Shown in pieces: positions 36,403-43,976 of a DNA stretch of 64,000 nucleotides; position 1 is the first letter of the stretch; every line of letters begins with the position of its first letter. The notes under the pieces were generated by a model. It worked only from the letters and a program-made list of their open reading frames with translations, did not search any database and was not told the origin of the DNA. The stretch lies in assembly GCF_042219825.1 (NCBI RefSeq), contig NZ_JBHJHQ010000001.1:733058-797057 (forward strand). Reading direction: 5' to 3'. The translations under genes and the position numbers were made by a program. The stretch is from JBHJHP01 sp042219825. GTDB lineage: Bacteria; Bacteroidota; Bacteroidia; Bacteroidales; UBA5342.

Positions 36403-36429
36403 ATCAGGTATCAGGTATCAGGTATCAGG
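36403..36429. repeat. Four tandem ATCAGGT heptamers
   Basis: ATCAGGT is repeated four times without mismatch (the last copy lacks the T), 9 bp before the mnmA start codon on the opposite strand. It is the purest member of the heptamer-repeat family in the window. Confidence 0.9.
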
Positions 36430-36543
36430 ACATTTTAATTACAAATTTGGAATAATGAATTACAATTTTTGTTGACTTTTAGTTCTTTTCATTTACTTTC
36501 CCATCAGCAGTCTTCAACTACCCATAAATTATCTCCAAAATTA

Positions 36544-36578
36544 TCTTGTGTCTTGATTCTTGATACTTGATACTAATT
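36544..36578. repeat. Heptanucleotide repeat array
   Basis: TCTTGTG, TCTTGAT, TCTTGAT, ACTTGAT and ACTAATT in strict 7-nt phase, opposite in sense to the ATCAGGT array 115 bp to the left. Confidence 0.85.
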
Positions 36579-36892
36579 AAGCCACAAAGATAACAAATGA
36601 AAATTGAATCAGTGAGACTGTGAATTCAGAAATGAAGTGAACTGAAATTACAAAGTCGGACTGATTACGAGCTTTTGTCGAGGGATTTATGGTATTTAAT
36701 CCCTGCCTCTTGGAGCGATAAAACGAATAATTCCTTATTGAAACCTCGTCTGTTCTGCGGTGGGGCCGTTCATTTTAAGGATTCAGTTTAATGGATTACC
36801 TGACAGGTATTTCGTTAAAAGTTCTTATTTGCTGCATACAATATCATAAATTTACAGCATATTTATTTCTGGATCATTAATTTTAATTCTGA

Positions 36893-36918
36893 TGTAACTT
36901 TTTAAATAGCATTACGTC
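36893..36918 (+). promoter_or_regulatory. ECF-type promoter upstream of the sigma factor gene
   Basis: TGTAAC (36893-36898), 16-nt spacer, CGTC (36915-36918). This matches the AAC...CGT pattern recognised by many ECF sigma factors and lies 25 nt upstream of the ECF sigma start codon, suggesting autoregulation. Confidence 0.65.
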
Positions 36919-36943
36919 TTGCATATGGAAATAAGATGAGAAA

Positions 36944-37423
36944 GTGACGACAAAAGAGTACAATATCATAGTGGATGATTATAGCGACAGACTTTACCGT
37001 TACGTTTTAAAGATCATGAGGGATGCAGATGCATCGATGGATATCGTTCAGGAAAGTTTTGAAAAGCTTTGGAAAAACCGTGAAAAGGTTGAATTTGAAA
37101 AAGCCGGCCCCTGGCTCTTTAAAACATCATATAACGCTGTTATCGACGTCAAACGTAAAGGATACAGGCAGGTATATACCGATACACTTCCGGAACAAGG
37201 TGAAGAACGTAACTATAGCGATTTGAAAGAGATTCTGAATGAAGCGCTCTCGAAAATCAATGAAAGACAACGCACCGCTATTATATTAAGGGATTACGAA
37301 GGTTATTCTTACCAGGAGATTGGAGAAATAATGGAATTAAATGAAGGCCAGGTAAAAATAACCATTTATCGTGGAAGAGTCGCTTTAAAGGAGTACATAG
37401 GCGCATTAGACGTGGTTATTTAA
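36944..37423 (+). CDS. ECF-family RNA polymerase sigma factor
   Basis: A 159-residue sigma-70 family protein. Region 2 runs from about 5 to 70 (YSDRLYRYVLKIMRDADASMDIVQESFEKLWKN), region 4 from about 95 to 150 (INERQRTAIILRDYEGYSYQEIGEIMELNEGQVKITIYRGR). The start is GTG 36944; an in-frame stop lies four codons upstream and no ATG fits. It is followed 10 bp later by a predicted anti-sigma protein and then a coiled-coil barrel protein, so the three genes look like one envelope-stress-type unit. A textbook ECF promoter precedes it. Confidence 0.93.
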   Translation: MTTKEYNIIVDDYSDRLYRYVLKIMRDADASMDIVQESFEKLWKNREKVEFEKAGPWLFKTSYNAVIDVKRKGYRQVYTDTLPEQGEERNYSDLKEILNEALSKINERQRTAIILRDYEGYSYQEIGEIMELNEGQVKITIYRGRVALKEYIGALDVVI

Positions 37424-37433
37424 AAAGTTTGAG

Positions 37434-38507
37434 ATGAACATTAACAGAGAAAATTACGAATTATTCATTGTTGATTTGCTGGATGGAACCATCTCAGAAG
37501 ATGTAAAAAAAGAATTACAGCATTTCCTGATGGAAAATCCGGATATATGGAAAGAGGTTCAGGGATTGGAAACAACATTTCTGAAACCTGAAAATATTTC
37601 ATATCCGAAAAAAGCAGCATTGAAACAATCAGTCTTCGAAGACGAAGAAATTTTTAATAAAACAGCAGTAGCTTATCTGGAGAATGATATTACAGAAGGT
37701 GAAAAAGCAGATTTTGAAGCATACATCAATACACACAGTTCGGCTAAAAGAGAATTCCGTCTATTCTCGTTAACAAAATTGAAGCCCGATCTTTCTGTGT
37801 TATTTCCAGATAAAGATCTGCTTTACCATAAAACAAAGTTTATTCCCTTATTTATACGTTTTGGCAGAATTGCTTCGGTAGCGGCTATATTTCTGATTGC
37901 CTTGTTTTACTTCAAACCATGGCACATAAGAACACAGCAAGCTATTGAACAACAGCAACAACAAAAAATTGCAGAAATATCAAACCAGAGTTACGTCCAG
38001 AATTCAGATATCTTAAAAGCTGCTAATAATGAAAAACAGAATTTTAAAGAAAAAACGGATGTAAAATCTGAATCGAATTCAAATGCTGTAATTGAACAGC
38101 CTCCAAAAGTAACAGATAGAAATCCGGTTCAAACCGCATACCGTTCAGAACAGGTAGAAGAAATAACTGAAGACAGAGAAGAATACAAGGAACTGAAACC
38201 TAAGAAAGCAAAACCAGCAAAATATATTTTGATTGTCAGGCCTACAATTGCGGCCAATGATAATTACATTGCTTCCAATAATGAAAAAGCTATGCAACGT
38301 TTTGCCAAAACCGGTGAGAAAATACTGAATCAGGGAGTTAAACTGGATAGGGAACAAGTTGAAAAAGGTGTGTTGAACGTTCTCAAGCTGGCATCTAAAG
38401 ACAGAATAAACTACGAAACAAATAATAATGGAAAAGTGAGTAAAATTAACGTAAACAGTGATTTACTGGCTTTTACGTTACCAATAAGAAAGAACAATAA
38501 ACAATAA
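37434..38507 (+). CDS. Predicted membrane anti-sigma-like protein
   Basis: A 357-residue protein. The N-terminal cytoplasmic part holds two related acidic helical segments (NYELFIVDLLDGTISEDVKK and TAVAYLENDITEGEKADFEA), of the kind found in anti-sigma proteins encoded after ECF sigma genes in Bacteroidota. One transmembrane segment (about 142-157, RIASVAAIFLIALFYF) leads to a Gln-, Lys- and Glu-rich periplasmic tail. No known domain is certain and no zinc-finger Cys are present. The anti-sigma role is inferred from position, topology and the 10-bp spacing to the sigma gene. Confidence 0.72.
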   Translation: MNINRENYELFIVDLLDGTISEDVKKELQHFLMENPDIWKEVQGLETTFLKPENISYPKKAALKQSVFEDEEIFNKTAVAYLENDITEGEKADFEAYINTHSSAKREFRLFSLTKLKPDLSVLFPDKDLLYHKTKFIPLFIRFGRIASVAAIFLIALFYFKPWHIRTQQAIEQQQQQKIAEISNQSYVQNSDILKAANNEKQNFKEKTDVKSESNSNAVIEQPPKVTDRNPVQTAYRSEQVEEITEDREEYKELKPKKAKPAKYILIVRPTIAANDNYIASNNEKAMQRFAKTGEKILNQGVKLDREQVEKGVLNVLKLASKDRINYETNNNGKVSKINVNSDLLAFTLPIRKNNKQ

Positions 38508-38527
38508 ACTACAAACAAACAGAGATT

Positions 38528-40012
38528 ATGAAACGATTAACAGTTTTACTAGGGGGATTACTTGTGTTTATCTGGTCAATAAGCGCACAGGACACTACAA
38601 AATTGGATGTAGGTGCAAAAGGAGAAGTAACTGTTGTAAATAAGGGCACGTCAACGGTAATAACCATTGATGCAGATAGTCTGAACCAGGTTATTGAGAC
38701 TGTTGCATCCGAATTGGTAGAAAGCATGAACATGATGCTAAAAGAGCTTTCTGCAAGCATGGATGAAATGTCAAAGGAACTGGACAAAGCGATAAAAGAA
38801 CAGAATGACATTGATCTAATTGAACAGCAACTGGTAGCTGACGAACAAAATAAAATGGCAAAAAAAGAGGTTGAAACCATTAAAAAAGATCTGGAAGTCC
38901 AGAAGCAGGCCATGAAAGAACAACAGGCTGATCTGCAAAAACAAATGAAAGCCAACGAAGCTGAATACCGTAAACAGCTGGCACAAATGGAACAGTACAA
39001 AAAGGTTAAGGATGCCATTATAGAGAACCGTGATGAACTGGAAAATATCAACGGTAAAGTCACCATAGAAATAGCAGAACCAGTATTAAAATCCACATCA
39101 ATTACAAAAAAATCAAATGCCGATACAACTGAGGTAAAAATTGTGGGCAAGTCTGTTGTAAAAGTTGTTGACGGAAGTGATGCATCGGAACTTGCCATTG
39201 GCGGATACGATAACATCTATATTGCAGATAAAGGCGGGGACACTGTTGAAGTCAGGTTAGGTAAAAAAATGATGCGTGTAACTGACATTAACGGTAAAGC
39301 TGATGTTACTTTCGACAGGATTCAAAATGATGATGACAATGATGTAGCAGAACATCATGAAAAAAAGGGAAAATTCAAAGGTCACTGGTCAACACTCGAT
39401 CTTGGGCTGAATACTTTTACGTCACCCGATTACAGCATGTATGGAGCTAATCCCGGTTTTTCACCAACCAATGAATTTATGGAACTGAATTACAATAAAT
39501 CCATTGAGGTTAATATTAATCCTTTCCACGTAAACCTTGGAATAATTAACGGCAGAACCCCGCATTCAGCTAAAATGGGAATCGTTACAGGCTTAGGTTT
39601 CAGCTTCAACAATTATACTTTTGACAACAACCTAACCATAGCGAAATTAAATAATCGCATAGAACCGGTTGATCTGGCAACAATTCCGGTTCAAGCCAAG
39701 AAAACCAAACTTACAACCTCCTACCTGACTGTTCCGGTTATGCTTGAGATTACACTTCCGGGAGGAGACGCATTTATTTCTGCGGGTGCTATTGGTGCTT
39801 TAAAACTTGGATCAAGAACCAAGTACAAAACTGAAAACGTAAAACAAAAAGACCGTGGCGATTACTATCTTAATCCGTTCAGATATGGTTTTACAGCCAG
39901 AGTTGGTTACAAAGGAATAAGCCTTTACGGCACTTACTATGTTTCAGAATTATTTCAGGAAAACAAGGGACCGGTTACCACTCCTTTTTCAATAGGTATC
40001 GGTATCATGTAA
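38528..40012 (+). CDS. Secreted coiled-coil/outer-membrane beta-barrel protein
   Basis: A 494-residue protein with a signal peptide (1-21, ending SISAQ). A long Lys/Glu/Gln-rich coiled coil (about 55-175) contains many KKEVETIKKDLEVQKQAM-like heptads. A short Asp/Lys-rich beta segment follows (about 195-275), then about 210 C-terminal residues rich in alternating aromatic strands (GHWSTLDLGLNTFTS to FSIGIGIM), resembling PorT-like/OMP_b-brl barrels. It is third in the ECF sigma operon and is followed by a strong terminator. Inference: a periplasm-spanning envelope protein whose state may be sensed by the anti-sigma protein. Confidence 0.75.
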   Translation: MKRLTVLLGGLLVFIWSISAQDTTKLDVGAKGEVTVVNKGTSTVITIDADSLNQVIETVASELVESMNMMLKELSASMDEMSKELDKAIKEQNDIDLIEQQLVADEQNKMAKKEVETIKKDLEVQKQAMKEQQADLQKQMKANEAEYRKQLAQMEQYKKVKDAIIENRDELENINGKVTIEIAEPVLKSTSITKKSNADTTEVKIVGKSVVKVVDGSDASELAIGGYDNIYIADKGGDTVEVRLGKKMMRVTDINGKADVTFDRIQNDDDNDVAEHHEKKGKFKGHWSTLDLGLNTFTSPDYSMYGANPGFSPTNEFMELNYNKSIEVNINPFHVNLGIINGRTPHSAKMGIVTGLGFSFNNYTFDNNLTIAKLNNRIEPVDLATIPVQAKKTKLTTSYLTVPVMLEITLPGGDAFISAGAIGALKLGSRTKYKTENVKQKDRGDYYLNPFRYGFTARVGYKGISLYGTYYVSELFQENKGPVTTPFSIGIGIM

Positions 40013-40038
40013 TACTAAATTCGTTTTAATCATTTTTA

Positions 40039-40072
40039 GACAGGTGTTGGATTCAGCACCTGTCTTTTTTTT
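40039..40072 (+). terminator. Rho-independent terminator of the ECF operon
   Basis: GACAGGTG (40039-40046) pairs with CACCTGTC (40057-40064), 10-nt loop, followed by eight T residues. The T-tract touches the stop codon of the convergent MutS-like gene. Confidence 0.9.
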
Positions 40073-41852
40073 ATATCAGCCCCATATTTTTCATTAAAAT
40101 AGTGGCATTCATCGTTGTCGTTACACCTTCTCTGAGCGTATAATCATAAATTACCTTCTCCCCTTCAAATCGCAATTCAAAACATATAAGGTGGAAACGT
40201 TTGTCATTTTCAGCCAATACTTTCAATTCCAAATCGTGCGTGGCAACCAAACCACAAACAGGTAACTCAACCATTTTCCCAAGCAGGAGTATCGATCCTT
40301 TTCTCTTATCTTCCGAGTTTGTGCCTTTCAGCGGTTCATCAATGGCTATCACTACCGGTTCACCCTTGGCAGCTTCTTCCATCATCTGCTTTAACCGGAT
40401 CAGCTCTGCCTGAAAATACGACACATCATCTATAAGATTATCAAACGTTCGAATACTGGAGAAGATGGATGCTGGTTTATAACTAAACTCCTTAGCGCAA
40501 ACGGCTGATCCTGTCGAGGCAAGAACCAAATTGATTAAAGCAGTACGCAAAAAGGTACTCTTACCAGACATATTAGCTCCGGTCACAATATGCAATTCTC
40601 CGGTTGATGTAATTGTAAAATTATTACAAACCCGCTTTTCTGCATCAATTAACGGGTGACCAAGTTCTTCTGATTTCAAAAACCAGGTCCCTTCAGGATC
40701 AGGAAAAATAAAGTCAGGATTGTTAAAATTAAAATTTGCAATGCTAATCAGTTCATCAAACTCAGCAATATGGGCCATCCAAAGAGGAACTTCATTTTTA
40801 TATTTTTTCAGCCAGCGGTTAAACCTGAGAATCAACCACAAATCTCTCATGTAAACGCCATTCAATAAAAATGAAACCACCATATTCATCCGGTTTTCAA
40901 ATGCATTCAGCAAAAGTTCGGATTGCTTAATGGCACTCAGCGCAGAGCCATCCTTTTCAATAAGTTCCCTTTTGAGATTGGCAATTAATTCTGATCGAAA
41001 TGTATATTTTTCAATGGTTTTAAGTAATCGTGCATCCCTTTTCAGGTTTTTACTTATACTGTCGATAATTCGATGGTACCCGTTAATACGTTTTACATAG
41101 TTCCCTACAATCGCAAGTTGAAGAATGAACATAGTAAACGGTACATTATTGGAAACTTTTTCTGCTGATGCTAACACAACACTTAAAATAAAAACCAGCG
41201 GGAAAAGGATCAGCAAAAGACGATAAATTATATTCTCAGAATTTATTGTTAATAATTCATCTGATTCAAGCAGTTTGTTTACATCATCTTCAGGAACGTG
41301 TGGATTGAGGTATTTTTCAACGATAAAACCTTGTCTTAGTTCTGTATTTTCAGCCAGTTCGCCTACGGAAGCCTGCCGTGCTTTTATTTCATTTGTGTTC
41401 TTATTCACAACCTTCAATGTTTCAGAGAGTCGGGCTTCTCCCAACGGAGTTACGGTTCTGTTTATATGCTTAAACAGCGAACCTTCTCCAAAAACATCAA
41501 TATCAAAGCTATACGGGTGTTTCGGATCAATATTGGCTGAACCATTACTAAAAATACGATGTGAGTGATTCTTGTCTGACGCTATCTCGTCTTCGCTTAA
41601 TGCCTTCAGAGCTCTTTTCAGCTTTAAACGGGCTACTAATTTGCCGTCGATTAATAATATGGCAACAAAGGCAGCTATAGCTGTTAATGGCATAAAAAAT
41701 GAATAACCCACAGCAAACAAATAAACAGACACTCCTGATAAGAGAAACAGGATTAACCGGACAAATGAAAAAATATTATGTCTGCCGGATAACTGAGCTA
41801 TTTCCGCTTCCAGTAATTCAATTCTTTTTCTATACGCATCAAACGGTTTCAT
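40071..41852 (-). CDS. Membrane-anchored MutS-family ATPase
   Basis: A 593-residue protein. The C-terminal domain is a MutS ABC-type ATPase: Walker A GANMSGKSTFLRTALINL (near 425), an ST-rich box SSIRTFDNLIDDVSYFQAEL, Walker B in PVVIAIDEPLKGTN, and GLVATHDLELKVL. The N-terminal mismatch-recognition domains of MutS are missing. Instead, two transmembrane segments (about 27-67) and another hydrophobic pair (about 208-255) are present. Such short MutS-like proteins recur in Bacteroidota and have no settled function; post-replicative mismatch repair is unlikely because the lesion-binding domain is absent. Confidence 0.85.
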   Translation of the reverse strand: MKPFDAYRKRIELLEAEIAQLSGRHNIFSFVRLILFLLSGVSVYLFAVGYSFFMPLTAIAAFVAILLIDGKLVARLKLKRALKALSEDEIASDKNHSHRIFSNGSANIDPKHPYSFDIDVFGEGSLFKHINRTVTPLGEARLSETLKVVNKNTNEIKARQASVGELAENTELRQGFIVEKYLNPHVPEDDVNKLLESDELLTINSENIIYRLLLILFPLVFILSVVLASAEKVSNNVPFTMFILQLAIVGNYVKRINGYHRIIDSISKNLKRDARLLKTIEKYTFRSELIANLKRELIEKDGSALSAIKQSELLLNAFENRMNMVVSFLLNGVYMRDLWLILRFNRWLKKYKNEVPLWMAHIAEFDELISIANFNFNNPDFIFPDPEGTWFLKSEELGHPLIDAEKRVCNNFTITSTGELHIVTGANMSGKSTFLRTALINLVLASTGSAVCAKEFSYKPASIFSSIRTFDNLIDDVSYFQAELIRLKQMMEEAAKGEPVVIAIDEPLKGTNSEDKRKGSILLLGKMVELPVCGLVATHDLELKVLAENDKRFHLICFELRFEGEKVIYDYTLREGVTTTMNATILMKNMGLI

Positions 41853-41870
41853 AGATCAAAATAATTAAAC

Positions 41871-41894
41871 AAAAAAGGGTGCTGAAAAGCACCC
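41871..41894 (-). terminator. Rho-independent terminator of the mmd operon
   Basis: GGGTGCT (41877-41883), GAAA tetraloop, AGCACCC (41888-41894); on the minus strand it is followed by TTTTTTG. It lies 24 bp after the mmdB stop. Confidence 0.9.
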
Positions 41895-41918
41895 CTAAAT
41901 ATAGAACAAATGATTTGA

Positions 41919-43169
41919 TTACATCAAAAAGCTTAATAAAATACCGGCTCCAACAGCAGAACCAATTACACCGGATACGTTAGGTGCCATGGCATGCATT
42001 AATAGGTGGTTGGTAGGATCAGCCTTAAGACCCTGATGTTGAACCACCCTTGCGCTATCCGGAACAGCAGAAACACCGGCTGCACCAATCAGCGGATTAA
42101 TTTTGCGGTCACCCTTCAGGAACAGGTTCATAACTTTAGCAAAAATAAGACCTCCTGAGGTTGCAATACAGAAAGAAACAGCACCAAGGAAAAAGATCTT
42201 GATGGAATCCCAGGTTAAAAATACATCCGCCTGAGTAGAAGCTCCAACGGTTACACCTAACAAAATTGTTACAATGTCAATCATTGAAGTTCTTGCAGTT
42301 TCTGCCAAACGGTTGGTAACGCCGGATTCTTTCAGAAGGTTTCCAAAAAACAACATACCTAAAAGAGGCAGAGCACTTGGGGCAATAAACAGAGTTAGGA
42401 TCAAACCGAGAATCGGGAAAACCACTTTTTCTGTTTTTGATACAGCTCTTGGAGGTTTCATTCTGATTTTAGTTTCTTTCTCTGTGATCAAAAGACGCAT
42501 GAAAGGCGGCTGTATTACAGGGACAAGTGCCATGTAGGAATAAGCCGCAATTGCAATTGGACCTATCAGATGAGGAGCCAGCTTTGATGAAAGAAAGATC
42601 GCAGTAGGACCATCCGCACCACCGATAATACCGATTGCACCGGCCTCAGGCAAGGTAAAACCAAGTGCCACAGCACCTAGAAACGTTCCAAAAATACCAA
42701 CCTGAGCAGCAGCTCCAAGAAGGAATAGTTTTGGATTTGAGATCAGAGACGAAAAGTCCGTCATCGCACCAATTCCCAAAAATATCAAAGGTGGATATAT
42801 CCCCTGACGGACACCATAATATAGATAATTCATCACAGAACCCTGCTCATATATTCCAATCTTATAGCCTGTTAAGAATGGTATATTTCCTAACAGAATA
42901 CCTGTACCGATTGGAATCAGCAACAACGGTTCATAATTTTTCGTGATAGCCAGTGTAATGAAAAAGATACCAACCCCAATCATAATAAGGTTTCTCAAAT
43001 CGAAATTTGCAAAACCGGTAAAATCCCATAGTTTGAGTAATCCTCTCATTACACCTGTGGTAGTTTCGGTATTAGCCCCGCTCTGCGCATAGCCAATAAC
43101 ATAGTTTATGGCCAGCAACACTCCGACGATACCGATCATCACGATGCTTTTCTTATTGTTAAATTTCAT
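41919..43169 (-). CDS. mmdB: Na+-transporting methylmalonyl-CoA decarboxylase, beta subunit
   Basis: Start set at ATG 43169 (416 residues, MKFNNKKSIVMIG); an upstream TTG would add eight residues. It is a multi-pass membrane protein of the OadB/MmdB/GcdB family: GGADGPTAIFLSSKLAPHLIGPIAIAAYSYMALVP contains the conserved Na+-pathway Asp (GADGP), and NPLIGAAGVSAVPDSARVVQ is another hallmark. It uses decarboxylation of the carboxybiotin carrier to pump Na+ outward. It is last in the mce-mmdA-D-C-B operon. Confidence 0.95.
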   Translation of the reverse strand: MKFNNKKSIVMIGIVGVLLAINYVIGYAQSGANTETTTGVMRGLLKLWDFTGFANFDLRNLIMIGVGIFFITLAITKNYEPLLLIPIGTGILLGNIPFLTGYKIGIYEQGSVMNYLYYGVRQGIYPPLIFLGIGAMTDFSSLISNPKLFLLGAAAQVGIFGTFLGAVALGFTLPEAGAIGIIGGADGPTAIFLSSKLAPHLIGPIAIAAYSYMALVPVIQPPFMRLLITEKETKIRMKPPRAVSKTEKVVFPILGLILTLFIAPSALPLLGMLFFGNLLKESGVTNRLAETARTSMIDIVTILLGVTVGASTQADVFLTWDSIKIFFLGAVSFCIATSGGLIFAKVMNLFLKGDRKINPLIGAAGVSAVPDSARVVQHQGLKADPTNHLLMHAMAPNVSGVIGSAVGAGILLSFLM

Positions 43170-43179
43170 AGTACCGTGC

Positions 43180-43599
43180 TTATTCAAATTCAATTAAAAC
43201 ATCGCCCTGAAGTACAGCGTCACCAACATTCACTTTCAGTGCTTTGATCACACCATCTTTTTCTGACTGAATTTCATTCTCCATTTTCATAGCTTCCATA
43301 ATGAGCAGGTTCTGTCCCTTTTTAACTTCATCGCCTGCAGAAACCAATATTTTGAAAATACTTCCTGGTAACGGAGCTTTTAAAATACTTCCACCGCTTG
43401 TTTTCTTAATGGTCCCCTCTCCCGGTTTTTTAACCACATCCTTACGAACCAGTTTAGGAGTTTTCGTTCTTTTTACTTCCTGATTGATCTCAACAGCGTA
43501 TTCTGTACCATTGACTTCAATATGAGCAATATTATCTTCCACATCTTTGATATGAACACTGTATTTATTGCCTTTTATCGTGAATTCTAGCTTTTTCAT
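43180..43599 (-). CDS. mmdC: Biotin carrier subunit (gamma) of the decarboxylase
   Basis: A 139-residue biotinyl carrier. The C-terminal domain (about 72-139) has APLPGSIFKILVSAGDEVKKGQ and the biotin attachment site EAMKMEN with Lys105. A Pro/Lys/Thr-rich linker precedes it. It shuttles the carboxyl group from the MmdA active site to MmdB. It lies between the OadG-like subunit and mmdB. Confidence 0.94.
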   Translation of the reverse strand: MKKLEFTIKGNKYSVHIKDVEDNIAHIEVNGTEYAVEINQEVKRTKTPKLVRKDVVKKPGEGTIKKTSGGSILKAPLPGSIFKILVSAGDEVKKGQNLLIMEAMKMENEIQSEKDGVIKALKVNVGDAVLQGDVLIEFE

Positions 43600-43608
43600 T
43601 TTATCTTC

Positions 43609-43965
43609 TTACTTTGGAAAATTTACATTGTTTAAACCATAAATCTTAGAACTCCAGGGGGAATAGCGTCTTTCAATTTTTTTGATGGTTATTACATTAC
43701 TTTCTTCTTCGCGCAAGTCGTTAAAAAATAGTTGTAATGACATCGCAATAGCTGCACTTACTTCACCACTTAACTGAAGGTCATTATCTGAAATAACCTC
43801 TTCCGGATGAAGCTTTCCTGATTTCTTAAGCCTTCTGCGGGTTTGAATATTGAGAATTTTAGGAACGAGTAAGAACACATAAACCAAAGCTACTAATGCA
43901 GCAAATACAATCGCGTACCCCAAAAAGGTAATAATCCAAACCTGTGAACTAAATAGAAATATCAT
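43609..43965 (-). CDS. mmdD: OadG/MmdD-like small membrane subunit
   Basis: A 118-residue protein with one N-terminal transmembrane helix (about 10-35, IITFLGYAIVFAALVALVYVF) and a charged cytosolic tail. Sequence conservation in this family is low; the call rests on topology, size and position between mmdA and the biotin carrier. The subunit stabilises the complex and joins the carboxyltransferase to the membrane subunit. Confidence 0.82.
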   Translation of the reverse strand: MIFLFSSQVWIITFLGYAIVFAALVALVYVFLLVPKILNIQTRRRLKKSGKLHPEEVISDNDLQLSGEVSAAIAMSLQLFFNDLREEESNVITIKKIERRYSPWSSKIYGLNNVNFPK

Positions 43966-43976
43966 ATCTTCTCCTC

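Larger units (their letters stand above)
36394..36943. other. Divergent intergenic region, 550 bp
   Basis: It holds, from left to right: four ATCAGGT heptamers; AT-rich sequence; a TCTTGAT heptamer array; a less AT-rich segment (about 36650-36780) with a 7-bp hairpin AGGGATT/AATCCCT (36681-36704) and the sequence TGCGGTGGGGCCGTTC; a perfect short palindrome TACCTG-A-CAGGTA (36797-36809); and the ECF-type promoter of the sigma factor gene. There is no convincing ORF. The 36650-36780 part could be a small RNA or a relic, but I recognise no known RNA family. Confidence 0.55.
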
